DNA of 63,992 nucleotides from Ichthyophonus hoferi (lineage: Eukaryota; Opisthokonta; Ichthyosporea; Ichthyophonida; Ichthyophonidae). The position numbers and the translations under genes are program-made. The stretch spans positions 232,171 to 296,162 of the forward strand of contig NAOQ01000027.1 in assembly GCA_002751075.1 (NCBI GenBank). Direction: 5' to 3'. Positions 53,436 through 63,992 of this stretch are shown here, one piece after another; position 1 is the first letter of the stretch; each line of letters opens with the position of its first letter. The notes below the pieces were generated by a model. It searched no databases. It was given only the letters and a program-made list of their open reading frames with translations, and had not been told where the DNA came from.

Positions 53436-54230
53436 CGGAGTTTCCACATCTGTTGAATTTGAAATCTTAATTTCAGTCTGATATTTTAGTTGTTAAACTG
53501 AGTATCAAGGCCAAGGTGTGTATTGAAGGAAAGGTGTTTTTCCATCTGTCATTCAACATATAACTCCATTCAAAATATATACATATTGTGGATTTACTCG
53601 TCTATCAGTACTAAATCTTAATCGTAGGACCCATTCATTATACGCCAGTCAAATCAAGTTCCTGACCTGCCATTTCATAATTCCAAACCGAACTAAAAAT
53701 AGTTAACCAATGAACTGTGCAATTCACATTTAATTGGATTGGTTGCCAGAAATGCTGTGTTTCTGCAGATTAGAATAAATTATATTATCGAAAAGTTATA
53801 AATAAAATCTGACCACGTGCCTGCTCCCTGACACACGCATTCTTTGTTACTACCATTTATAACGGCATCGACGACGTCATTGGCAAGATAATAAAAATCT
53901 GAATTTAGCATGTGATTGATTCTAACTAGAAATCAATTAACTAATCTCCACTTAAAATAATGAAAAGTAATCCAGTATAAAAACAAGCACAGGATGCTAG
54001 CTTTGGTATATTATTTTTGAAGTAGTTGCCTGAAAATAACTGACCCTGAAGCTTTATCTAGGAAAAACTTACAATGTGAATTTGTTACTAGTGAGGAACC
54101 TGTAACTCCACTTTAAGTAGATATCAACCTCGGTTCTGCATTATCCGGCAGTTTAATATTAATAGCAAACTTAAAGAATTCATTTCCTATTGATTACAAC
54201 CATGATAAAAATTGACGTAAATCTTCTAGG
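53436..54230 (-). repeat. Dispersed repeat family R2, inverted copy
   Basis: The minus strand matches 59640-60190: TCTGCATTATCCGGCAGTTTAAT at 54140-54162 against the complement of 59718-59740, and TTGAAATCTTAATT.CAGTCTGATATTTTAGTTGTTAAAC near 53460 against 60115-60160. Order is conserved. The match to 59530-59600 reappears at 54925-54990, so the copy is split by about 700 bp of other sequence. Confidence 0.65.
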
Positions 54231-55189
54231 TATCTTATCTCCTCTAGTCTCTAGAGTATAACCTCCAATGAACATAGGGAGGAGAAGTGCGAAAACTAAG
54301 CACTGATTACTTGACTCACTGGAATATATCCTGGGAAAGAACAATATTAGTTGTCCTTCCTCTAAGCCCAGCCCAAAAAATAGTCTTCATTGACAGTTCA
54401 TACCAAGAAATAAAGAAATAAAAAAAGATTTCATTTAAATCTTTTTTTCCCGGTGATTACTAATAAAATGAGTAGGCGTTGTATAGTCCTCCGCCGATGT
54501 ATTCTCTGCCAGTAGATCTAATTTAAACAAGTAGGTTTTTTAGCGGAAAGCCAGGCATAGGCCACGACATAGGACGTGTAGATCTGGTCTGAAAAATATA
54601 AATAGCTATAGTAAAAGGTACTGGGTTAATAACGAACAGATCTTAATGCGAACCAATTTACGCATTAGCCCATGGTGAGCCTTAATCCAATTGGTATGCT
54701 TAATCTAATTATATCAAAATATAACCAACCAGTTAAAACTATCTGTTCATAAGTCTCGCATCACTAATTGTTCAATGATAAATAATTAAAGAGCAGATAA
54801 AGGTAACCAATGAGATGGCGCAGTGCAAGATTAACTCTTCGTCATCAATAAATTAAAACAACCCCCAATTACTAGCTTAAAATTGCAGCAATAGTAATAT
54901 CTAAAGTAAATTTAATTTGATATTTTGATGTATGCAGATGACTGGCCCAACTTGATATGTGTAAATGCTCTACACCATTTGGAATCTGTAGAACTCTCGG
55001 ACACTATCACTATCACCATCTTTAATTACTGCTAATGACAGAAAGATACCAATCTTTCATGAAGGACTTTTATTATGATAACCCATATAGCCGATAGGAT
55101 CCAGACTAAGTCTGTGGATGTTGGTTATATTCAGAACTGTGTTGTTAGGAATATATTCTCCAATGATTATTCAAGGAATTATTTTTTAT
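54231..55189. other. Repeat-rich intergenic stretch
   Basis: Contains only the short outer R2/arm fragment at 54925-54990 (ACTGGCCCAA.TTGATATGTG, inverted to about 59545-59570) and AT-rich sequence. No exon recognised. Confidence 0.4.
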
Positions 55190-55704
55190 CAGAATCTGTG
55201 TAAGTTCTATTGACTTGTACACAGCTGTCGGGATTTCCAATTGTATTGCTAGTAGTGGTTACCGTTTGCTGGCCAGCGTGTGTGATGGCTGCTTGATCGG
55301 ATCTGTCTTCAATGCTCAGTTGTTGTTCTAAAGGTTCTTTAGAAGGCTCATAAACTAATTCTCTAGGTAACTGATTATAGTAATTATACCTCTGTTCTAA
55401 CTCAGAAGGAATGAATGCTTTGATGTGCTTTGGTGCGAATGTTGAAATTGCACAATGAGATCGGTCATTTAGTGAAGCTATGTTGTTATGTAATTCAACG
55501 CTATTGTCACTATATAATGTCAGCGTTTATAGAATCCAAAGGATTTTTGTGTATAGATACGAGAACTTCCTGTTTGTCGTAACCACGTATTTGTAAGCGG
55601 TCCTTTATTATTGAGTTTTGTTTTCTTTTGTACTTCATTTTATCGCCAGTACTACTCTTTCTACCAAGATTGCTAAATTCAATCTCTAAAATAAAGCCAA
55701 TCAT
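55190..55704 (-). other. Repeat family R3, better-preserved copy with coding-like reading
   Basis: Two minus-strand open stretches abut: 55510-55704 (Lys/Arg-rich, with RKQNSIIKDRLQIRGYDKQE) and about 55195-55510 (Gln/Ser/Thr-rich, with HCAISTFAPKHIKAFIPSEL and YYNQLPRELVYEP). The second part is shared with the decayed copy at 22290-22575. No known family recognised. The reading is not one clean gene, so I list it as a repeat-borne relic. Confidence 0.5.
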
Positions 55705-57080
55705 AAATATTCATATTAGCTAATCCAACTCATTACCAATTATCGGATTAGTTTTAGAGAATTATAGGCAATAAAATACAAGCGATGCCAAAAGTTGATC
55801 CTGAAATACTCTGCATTTCAACACAGCACTTTACTCGATAGCGACTTGCTTAATATAAAACAATACCAGCTGTGCTAGTAAAAATCTCAATACCTAAACG
55901 GTTAAACATATGGCCTAGTCATTATTATAATAAATGAAATAAATAAATAGTTCTTCTAAAAGGCACAAAACCACGACGACAACGTCAAAATTGTGTAGTC
56001 CATAAAGAATGGTGTTGGCAGGCACTGGATCTCCATCCAATCTATAGCCAATTTAATTCCAGTTATGCTGAAAGTTAAACCAGAACGCGTTTGAAATATG
56101 GAATTAGCCGTAAATTCAACCAATCAAATAGCATATTAAATGCTAGGAGAAGAGATATGCGTAGTTTACCTCAAAGTCGGCACAGTGAATCATAATTGCA
56201 GTCTTGAAATAATGCCAATTCCAATAACCAACAAGAATCAAACATAATAGCCGTATAAGGCTAGAAGTAGTGCCATTTCCGGCCCGAAGAGACAATCAGC
56301 TTATTCAACCTAAGTTCTAACTCCATGAGATCCAGAATACAAGACAGGTCTTTGTTTTAGCAATATACATACACGTATACATACATACATAAAAGGAAAT
56401 CTTAATACATCAATAATAATTTAAACACCCCACAAGAGAAGGGTCGAATAAAGCAGCATATACAACATAGAAAAAATAGTTACGGTTTTAATAATTAGAC
56501 TATCAAATAGTACATAAATAGTATGCTATATTTAAAGAGTATACTAATACAAAATAGGCACCACTAAGAATTAGAAAGAAAGCAAACTATACAGATAAGG
56601 ACATAAAAATATTGCAATTGATAATATAATTCTATTTAATAGGTGGTAAGTAATGTAAAGACAAAACTATTTCAATGATATAGAGATTTAGGGTGAAATC
56701 ATGAGCATTAAGCTATACCACGTGTAGTTAGTTGCCCCGTACTGTTTGAGAAACTCGCATGCTTTCTATTTTTAACAAAATATATATAGGAAACTCTATT
56801 AGTCAACTATATAATATCGTGAAATAAACATATCTACATGAGTTTCTTTAGGAAAAAAATAATTATATAATCAGAGTCTTCCATTTATTTATTTCTCTGT
56901 TTCCTGTATACTTAGCCTGAATATATTGATCTAAAAAAGGTATATTGTACACTCAGTGAATTAACTATTTTTCTTATCAATGTAATAGTGTTCATATGTT
57001 ATATACTATAACAAGAATCGGTCTTCTTATTATTTGGGCCATGATCGAACCTACTTATTCACCAGTGATTAGCGATCTTG
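55705..57080. other. AT-rich intergenic stretch
   Basis: I see no convincing exon, RNA gene or repeat unit here apart from CCAATCA hexamers and short simple-sequence runs. Confidence 0.35.
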
Positions 57081-57412
57081 CAACATTTTGCTGCTACGTA
57101 TCTTGTTTGTATCATACATCATTACCAATGCCTAAAAACCAACGGCCAACACTATCTAATAACCACAGTGAATTTCCGAGCCAGAATTCACTTAGCAAAC
57201 TAGTAAGCAAATAAAATTAATGACACCATGCACTTAATTAATTGCCATCAATTAACCTCTTACCTCTTACAAGCCGAGTGATACCTCATTGTAAACGTTA
57301 TTAAATATTTAGAGGTACAATGCAAAACGAACAAAACACATTGTGATCCTATCCAAGACATCATGAAGTATTCAGCTTAGTACCTATGGAAGCTGAAATA
57401 GTTTGACATAAA
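57081..57412 (+). repeat. Dispersed repeat family R1, copy 2
   Basis: Direct match to 19411-19737. It ends about 14 bp before the outer edge of the foldback element's left arm. Confidence 0.75.
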
Positions 57413-58264
57413 CAATAGATGCCCTGTGATCGTATACTGGAAGGCATGGTCACACAATATTATTAAATTCAAACTGTAAATTGTGAATCTACTACCAATA
57501 GGTTCACCATAATTCCACAAAGCTTTCCCTCTATTCCATCATTATTTATTATTAAAAGTCATTGCTTCGTTTAAGTTTTAAAATATTAGTCTGGTAATGA
57601 TTAAATGCTTTTATCGCTCCAAAAATTGTATGCAATCCTTTAGCGTGATGATTCTTCCTCCTTTATTGTTCTCACGACGTACGTGATTTTCTATAATATC
57701 TAATTAGTTCATTGAACAAAAACTTGTACTTTAAATATTGACTAATGAAATACTTTTAGATAATAATACTTTCTACTTAATTGACCAGTGATTTGTATCA
57801 AGTGTATTTACCGGAACTTGTGTATACATTTGTATGTGTAGTCTGATAATCCTACTTCTAACAGTTATCAACCTCCACAACTTACCAAACGGCATTATTG
57901 TCGCCAATCTAACTGATTAGCCACCCCTTGAATATGTTATCACCCCACAGGAAGAGCACTAATTAATTGGCATTTTTTTCTCGAATCTATAGTAATCTAT
58001 TTTAAAATTGCTCACCCAATAGACACCTATCTACAATCTGCAAAATATTTGATATAACCTATAAATCAACCTAGACACAAGTGCATTAGAAAAGACACTA
58101 AAATTCCTTTAATTTTATTTGGCTTTAGACAAATTTCTTAAATATTGGAGTACAGTGAGACCCCTGTCAACAAGTATATAGAGTGAACAGCCCATATTTA
58201 GAATGTATAGTCTTTATCACAGCTTGCTAGATCCCACGGCTATCATTAGAGCTAACAGGGGTAG

Positions 58265-58310
58265 CCAATAAACAATAACTCTACCGAGAACGTTGACGGT
58301 AACTATAAAA
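58265..58310 (+). promoter_or_regulatory. CCAAT-TATA promoter of cassette B
   Basis: CCAAT at 58265-58269 and TATAAAA at 58304-58310 are placed as in cassette A and start about 91 bp before the ORF. They lie in the unique centre, outside the inverted arms. Confidence 0.55.
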
Positions 58311-58394
58311 CCAAAATTCCCATATATCAAACTCAATTTTGTAAGTAAATTGAAGTGTACATTTAGTGTCATACTCCATCCCCAATCCAGGAAA

Positions 58395-58637
58395 ATGGAA
58401 AAAAGCAGTTATAATTTACTCCCGGCGGATAACGAAATCGTTTTGATCAATACCGATTCATTTGAAGAGACAAACACTGGCTCAGACTCAGACGACTCAA
58501 TCGATCTTGATCCGCGTTGCTACAATATTTTTTTGTCATTTATAACTATTACATATTTATTATTTGTATTCATATACCTGGTATATCTGATGTACAAAAT
58601 GCCTATGAATGTCAGGATACGTGTAATAATTGTTTAA
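58395..58637 (+). CDS. Small acidic tail-anchored-like protein, copy B
   Basis: 80 residues, no known family. It aligns with the ORF at 52983-53231: SSYNLLP, EIVLINTDSFEETNTGSDSD then DSIDLDP, and a hydrophobic stretch at about residues 46-67 ending in a short basic tail (MPMNVRIRVIIV). The acidic SDSDD run resembles CK2 targets, but that is composition only. The start is the ATG conserved in both copies; an upstream in-frame ATG at 58293 falls by the TATA box. Retention of an open frame in two diverged copies suggests past selection. Confidence 0.5.
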   Translation: MEKSSYNLLPADNEIVLINTDSFEETNTGSDSDDSIDLDPRCYNIFLSFITITYLLFVFIYLVYLMYKMPMNVRIRVIIV

Positions 58638-59639
58638 ATTAAGTCAATCTCTCTAGGAAGCTGTGATAAAGACCATACAGCCTAGATATTGGCTGTTCAC
58701 TCTACGTTATTGTTGACAAAGATCTCGCTATAGTCCAGCATTTAAAAAATCAGTCTAAACCCAAATAAAATTAAATGAGTTTTAATGTTTTTTTTAATGC
58801 ACCCGTGTCTAGGTTGATGTATAGGTTTATACTAAAATTTTGCAAACTGTGAATGCGTGTCTAGTGATGTACTGTACCCCGAAGTGGGTGGGCAATGATA
58901 GAGTAGATTAAGACACATTGGTGAAAAAGAGGTAGGTCACTTGCCTAATTTGGCAGAAAGGTTGCATACGATTGCTTAGTACTTTATTTAAGCCAATGCT
59001 CAATCAGTACATATTCAATTCCTTAGTGATAATGGTGTGTTCATCCATCTTGATTATTAATAATTAATTGCTTGGTGCCCTTCTTGTGGTTTCCTTAAGA
59101 TTAACAGGTGATTCATAACTCATCCGAAGGGTGGCTAATTAGTTAGAATAGTAACAATGATGTCGATTAAGGCTTGGTAATTAATGGTGGAATAGAGGCG
59201 AGCTAAATTGGAATCCTGGTGAACCTATTAGTAGACCACTTGGTATGAAGTAGAAACAGTAATGTAGTGTTTATCTATATGTGCCTACTGAGAGGCACAA
59301 TCTACTAGTAATTTGTGGTGTATGGCTATCTCTATATGTAGCTTTGTAGTGGCTCCCTAACAGCATTTTCATACAGGTGGATTTGTAAGCTCGTATGAAC
59401 ATTAGATTCAATTAGCCCATGAAAACAACATTAAAATGTAATTATTGGTAGTAGATGCAAGATCTACAGTGTGGGTTTAATAGTATTGTGTGACCATGAC
59501 TTCTAGTATACGATCACGAGAAATGTACTGTGTAGAGTATTTAAACATATCAAACTGGGCCAGTCATGTGCATACATTAAAATAACAAATTGAAATTATA
59601 TTCCAATCTAAGAGCCTGAGTAAAGTAGACTATCCAACT

Positions 59640-60190
59640 ATCGTAAATACTGGTATTATTTTTGTCATAGTTGTTGTCAATAGAAGATGAGCTCTTTAAG
59701 CTTGCCATTGATATTAAACTGCCGGATGATGCAGAACCGAGGCTGATATCTGCTTAAGGAAGATGGAGTTACATACCCTTCATTACTAAACAATATACCT
59801 TGTAAGTCTTTTTTTGATGGATCCTCGGAGTCAGTGAAAAAAGTTACACCAACGTTCTTTGCTCTATTAGCGGATCATAAGATTGAAAACGGGGTTTTCG
59901 ACGTGTTTCCTCTTCTTGTGAATGCTTTTTTTTTTTTTTTTGTATTATTATCATGATTTATTATTGTCAATACTTACAATGTTACACAATTTTTTAAATA
60001 AACACATTTATTTGTAAACAAGATTCAACTGGTCATGATCAAAAACCTATACTCTGGTTTTATAGTTTCTTAGTAAATGACTGACCTGTCAATCATACTT
60101 TCGTCTTGATACTCGGTTTAACAACTAAAATATCAGACTGGAATTAAGATTTCAAATTCATCCGATGTAGAAACTTCAAATAACAACTTA
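59640..60190 (+). repeat. Dispersed repeat family R2, copy 2
   Basis: Direct relative of 32240-33050 and inverted relative of 53436-54230. Holds the LPDDAEPRLISA reading near 59718 and the GACCTGTCAATCATACT block near 60085. Confidence 0.65.
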
Positions 60191-61738
60191 ATTGTTATCA
60201 CTGCTTTGAAATGCTTGGCTCCAAATTAACAAAATATTTTATTAATTTTGAGTATTCTAATATACTTTGACCTTTGGTCAAGTCATTTAAATGCGACAGA
60301 AAGGGCTTAGTAGTATATTTTTACTAAACATAGATCATTAGTATGTTATTACAGTTACAGCGACAGACTACCGAGTCCATTAGCAAGTTAATGTAACATG
60401 CATAATGGCTAATTGTACTAGGTCCATAACTTTAGAATTGTAATTTTTTATATGCCATATGTTCGAAGGTGTTGTATCTTTGTAATTTGTGTTTAGAGTT
60501 TACAAGCGTATAAAAACCATACAGAAAGAAACCTTACAAAATCCGTAAAAAAACGATATAGAAACCGTGTTTATTATTAGTTGTTTCCACTCCTTTTATC
60601 CTTCCGCAACACGCGTTGATCGCGAGTGTCAATCATAGTTCGATTCATCAATATCAATGGGTCCGATCGTAAAAAATACAGTTTACAGAGGTCTACTGTG
60701 GGCCACTAGAATTATCTGAGCTTGCCTAAATGATCCAATGCTACTGTATCATAATCTGATTGGCTGTAAAGCTAACTATCTTATTTAATTCTCGTGCTCG
60801 TATTCGATGTATTGACCCATAAATACTCATCTAATTAAGAATGTTATAACTACTAATGAACCAATCATTTTTATGATCCGCTTTTTACCAGAACTTCGGC
60901 CGATCTACGTTCTCATCCTCGTGTTCGTTCAGAGTTAACTGTCTTAGAGCATAAAGGAATAATCTGTAACAAAAAAATTAAAAAAATGCTCGAATAGAAA
61001 CATGCTTAGACAAAAAATTTCCAGCTCGGAAAGCTGAGTTAGTGGAGTTGAATGGTATTGAATTATTCGTAGGTCCTGCAGTGCAGGATCTGCTGACCGG
61101 GACAATCACTGTCATGTATTAGTTTACCTCAAGATGTTCGCTTAATTATTAGGCTTTCGATAGGATCAGATTTGATTGTACTGGCTTGATCTAACCTTAG
61201 TGGCTTACGTGCTTATGCGGGCACCATAAATAAAGTGCAACTAGACCTACTGACGGGGGAAGTCAGTTAAAAGTTTATTTCTCTTCTAATTCTAGATTGC
61301 TTGTTGAAAGCAACTGAGCTTATTATTCCCTCTGACTAGATAGTAATCCACTTCTATGACTACCACCATAGATATACCCCTATATTCCCATGAACGTCTC
61401 CATACATTAATACTCAGCTTATACCTTTCTTCAATCATAACTACACTCTACGTAGACCTTTATTGACTTATTAATCTTAAATCTTAACTAACACCATCTA
61501 GTGGGTCTCCATATAGCTAAAACAGTAACCAGGTCAAAATATACAGCCAGACTGTTTCATTCTTTTTCTATTGCAATGCTATCAACTACCAATACAAAAT
61601 AACTAAAACTATTGTCCTTTCTTTGCAGAACATACTCTTCAAATACACATTGTTATCATATCGTGGTATCATATTATAACACCTATACACTATCAACTCC
61701 CTATTATCTAAAGAGATAATATACCAGTAAATAGGTCG
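60191..61738. other. Repeat-rich intergenic stretch
   Basis: Contains the R4 copy (60567-60675) and a patch at about 60880-61300 with coding-like composition (for example LRSHPRVRSELTVLEHKG and LNGIELFVGPAVQDLLTG) in broken frames, not recognised. TTTATT around 61460 could serve POP5. No intact gene seen. Confidence 0.35.
60567..60675 (+). repeat. Dispersed repeat family R4, copy 2
   Basis: Direct relative of 26215-26330 (GTTTATTATTAGTTGTTT ... CCTTCCGCAACACGCGT ... GAGTGTCAATCATAGTT). Confidence 0.65.
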
Positions 61739-62979
61739 CTAATATTCCAATGCCTTGATTTCTTTCTCAACCTTCTGTAGCAATTCTTGAACTTTTTGGG
61801 CATCCGCTGTGAGATAGTATAGATTGCTTATGTTATGATAGTGTTCGCAATAGTATTATGTAATAATGTAATATCCTATGTACTTATACTCTGTTTGTTA
61901 ATCCCAGTGTTTTATCCTCTACCTATTCCTAGACCCAATCATAAAAATCAATGTATATGAATAAAATAAAATAAAGTAGCATTCAAAGTAGGTGTACTAA
62001 AATAGAGGAGAGAAATAAGAACAGTACAAGGCATATACCTGGTGTAGTACAGCTAACCAAGGTTCGGAGCAATTTTTCTTTACTGCTAAAGATGGCTGCC
62101 TTTTGGACAGCTGCCATGGTACCTGATGACAGAGAAAGGGAGAGAGAGAGAGAAAAGGAGATAGAAGCCATTCACATTAGAGTATAGAAACACTTTAAAC
62201 TCCTGCTTGCATTTACAAGTATGGAAGGTCTAAATCTTTATAGCAATACAATCACAGTCGGGTATTCAATAAAGAAGAGTAAGAGAGTGACAGAAATAAA
62301 AAACACGAAAGGAAGAAAACAGAATAACACAGCCCAGCATACCGATATAGAATTTCATTTAAAAGAAAAAAGAAAATTAAAGAGCGTAATAGTATAGAAT
62401 AGGTATAACAGGAAGGGGCTCGTATTTAACCCTTACTTTGTATACAGTCTCACTTACCCCCTAAGTGTAGACACCTAATCACCACCTGTCTCTTACGAAG
62501 CACTGAGAGGCTGGTCATTGCAGACCACACCAGACTGTGGTAATCCCTTGCCACACGTAATATACACGTGTCGGTGTAGACGTTGACATACTTCACTGTG
62601 AACAAACAGTCCCCATTAGACCTTGTGGGCCATCCCTCTAATACAAGGTAATGTAATCTACCTTAGAACATAGCTGGAAAAAAAGTTACTAAAGGAGATG
62701 GGAAAAAGTAGTCTGCCAGTGAGATTAATAGTACATGCTTCTATAGTTATAGTGCAGTATTTTACGGATATTGATATTACCCTTTGTTTCACTGTTATTC
62801 CCCTCTTCTCACCTACCTTGCAGTGATTGCTGACACACCCCCAGGCCCCAGTCACCGTGTAGTCTTAGTAGTGCTTCCCTTACTGCCTCTAACATGTGTT
62901 TCCCAGTCAATCCTTCGTCAGGCCGCCCATCGGCTGACACTATCTCCACCAGAAAATAGCGGTTTTTAAAGCGAACCAT
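61739..62979 (-). CDS. POP5: POP5, RNase P/MRP protein subunit
   Basis: Subunit of RNase P (5' processing of pre-tRNA) and RNase MRP, nuclear/nucleolar. Four exons with consistent phase: 62817-62979, 62458-62637, 62039-62122 and 61739-61806, giving 164 residues (human 163). The start MVRFKNRYFLVEIVS is the family N-terminus. Then come FTVKYVNVYTDTCILRVARD, HSLVWSAMTSLSVLRKR, IRCLHLGGTMAAVQKAAI and a C-terminal helix rich in Lys/Glu (VQELLQKVEKEIKALEY) in place of the acidic human tail. It is divergent from the small membrane-protein gene at 63511. Confidence 0.93.
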
Positions 62980-63510
62980 TTTCACAATAACAATAGAACA
63001 CCTGTGTTTGTTTAAAATACATAAAATGGTTTTAAAAAATTTAAAATATTGTGAACGGTTTTAAAAGGTATATTTAAAGTATTTTAAAGGTTTTTAAAAG
63101 ATATGTTTAAAATCTGTTTAATAGTTTTAAAAGGTAGTTGAAAATTTAATATTCTCTTGAACATTTAAAAAATATACAGAAAATTTAACCACTAATGAAA
63201 ATATGAATTAAAAGTTAAATATATTTTAAGTAAATGATGATCGGGTTAATTCCTACCTTATTATTCCGTGACTTAGGCTATAGACTTGGTTTATATTGTA
63301 ATATATTCTACTATTACATAGAGTATTTTATTAATAATTCAAGTATTTCCTTTATACAAACAGATAAATTGTAACATTACGTAGTCTCACTACAAGCAGC
63401 CAGTTCTTGAACATGTTTACAATTTTATAAAACACCTTATAGTATCTAACTCTATTGTCTTGACCTGGTGTTGAATATTCTCTCTATACTATAATTAGCT
63501 AGGTAGCACT
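62980..63510. promoter_or_regulatory. Divergent region between POP5 and small membrane-protein gene
   Basis: About 530 bp, very AT-rich, with repeated TTTTAAA blocks at 63010-63130. No CCAAT-TATA pair stands out. Promoter role inferred from the divergent arrangement. Confidence 0.35.
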
Positions 63511-63762
63511 ATGGATCGCGAGGGGTCCTTTGAGACTCCACCCTCCTCCCCTAGGAGTAGGGGGGTAGATAGTAGAAATACACAGAACCAAGGAAGTAAC
63601 TCAGTTGCCATAGCAACCCGTGACCAGAGTACACAAACTGACATTCGTAACATGTTGGATGAGCCAGTTGCCCCTTGGATGTGGATGTTTGCCGTGTTTC
63701 TCATATGGTTAGGTATGTTAGCCCTATTGTGTGCTATTAATAAAGGGTTGCACTTTCTCTAA
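63511..63762 (+). CDS. Small predicted single-span membrane protein
   Basis: 83 residues in one exon, family not recognised. The N-terminal half is polar and Ser/Pro/Gln-rich (FETPPSSPRSRG, ATRDQSTQTD), then a strong hydrophobic span at about residues 56-76 (WMWMFAVFLIWLGMLALLC) and a six- or seven-residue tail. The arrangement suits a tail-anchored protein. STQTD resembles a dynein light-chain (TQT) site. A purely chance ORF is less likely because charge and hydrophobicity are sharply partitioned, but no homologue can be confirmed here. Confidence 0.5.
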   Translation: MDREGSFETPPSSPRSRGVDSRNTQNQGSNSVAIATRDQSTQTDIRNMLDEPVAPWMWMFAVFLIWLGMLALLCAINKGLHFL

Positions 63763-63992
63763 AATATTATTTCCTTATCTCTCAGTAATGTTTTCTATTT
63801 AATTGATTTCTTAGTTTCAGTTAGATGACACTGTCCCTTCCGAGGGTTATTATTCTTTTCCACTTGGTTACTTACTTATCTCTCCTGTATTCTAGTGCAA
63901 TGCTCTCAGGCAATGACAGTCTCTTCTAAACTATAGCTTTTATGTTTTTCTTCACACTGTGTAGCTACGAGATGTTCTTTCCCCCCCCCCCC
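63763..63992. other. 3' flank ending in a C run
   Basis: AT-rich flank without features; the last 12 bases are all C, which may be a contig-end artefact. Confidence 0.5.

Larger units (their letters stand above)
57426..59522. mobile_element. Foldback element B: long inverted arms around a small gene
   Basis: The left arm, 57426-58232, and the right arm, 58650-59522, are inverted copies of each other. Examples: TGATCGTATACT and CATGGTCACACAATA at the outer ends; AACCTAGACAC.AGTGCATTA, GTGAACAGCC and TCTTTATCACAGCTT at the inner ends. The arms are diverged and differ by indels, notably an insertion in the left arm at about 57560-57840. The 417-bp centre holds the CCAAT-TATA promoter and the ORF at 58395-58637. 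I see no transposase and cannot confirm a target-site duplication. Resembles a non-autonomous foldback DNA transposon. Confidence 0.7.

Overview
The window looks like genomic DNA of an early-branching animal, most likely a demosponge. The evidence is AT-rich sequence, compact multi-exon genes with short GT-AG introns, animal-type families (METTL24-like, SLC39, SUEL lectin, POP5, VTI1) and a VAC8-type armadillo protein. The phylum is an inference; no ribosomal or mitochondrial marker is present. For six genes I rebuilt exon chains by hand, checking splice sites and reading phase at every junction. Two N runs (24094-24507 and 47540-47766) are assembly gaps.

Layout. 1-7096, minus: UTP25 (ribosome biogenesis), 3' end outside the window. 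8093-15408, plus: VAC8-like armadillo protein, divergent from UTP25. 15810-18586, minus: membrane-anchored prolyl 4-hydroxylase, convergent with VAC8. 20284-21231, minus: intronless METTL24/FkbM-like methyltransferase. 21655-21840: tRNA-derived SINE. 22853-23983, plus: broken SLC39 (ZIP) zinc-transporter copy, whose last 222 bp recur after the first gap, probably an assembly artefact. 26783-30400, minus: VTI1 Qb-SNARE with a 31-bp CRE/TATA-like minisatellite in an intron. 33838-50110, minus: a 19-exon, about 1,124-residue single-pass receptor with signal peptide, Lys/Pro-rich stalk, SUEL lectin domain, three repeats of an unnamed 'GW' module, a module resembling the N-terminal domain of fungal Agd3, a membrane span and a short tail. 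50.1-61.7 kb: repeat-rich land with old interspersed elements. These include a foldback element (57426-59522) with arms of 0.8-0.9 kb around a small promoter-plus-ORF cassette, and a second copy of the cassette at 52.3-53.2 kb. 61739-62979, minus: POP5 (RNase P/MRP), divergent from a small predicted membrane protein at 63511-63762.

The genes do not form one pathway. They are mainly housekeeping genes (ribosome and tRNA processing, vacuole/endosome traffic) plus secretory-pathway and surface proteins. The least ordinary items are the lectin/GW/Agd3-like receptor, the foldback element with its conserved acidic tail-anchored protein, and a strong excess of the hexamer GATTGG/CCAATC in introns and gene flanks.
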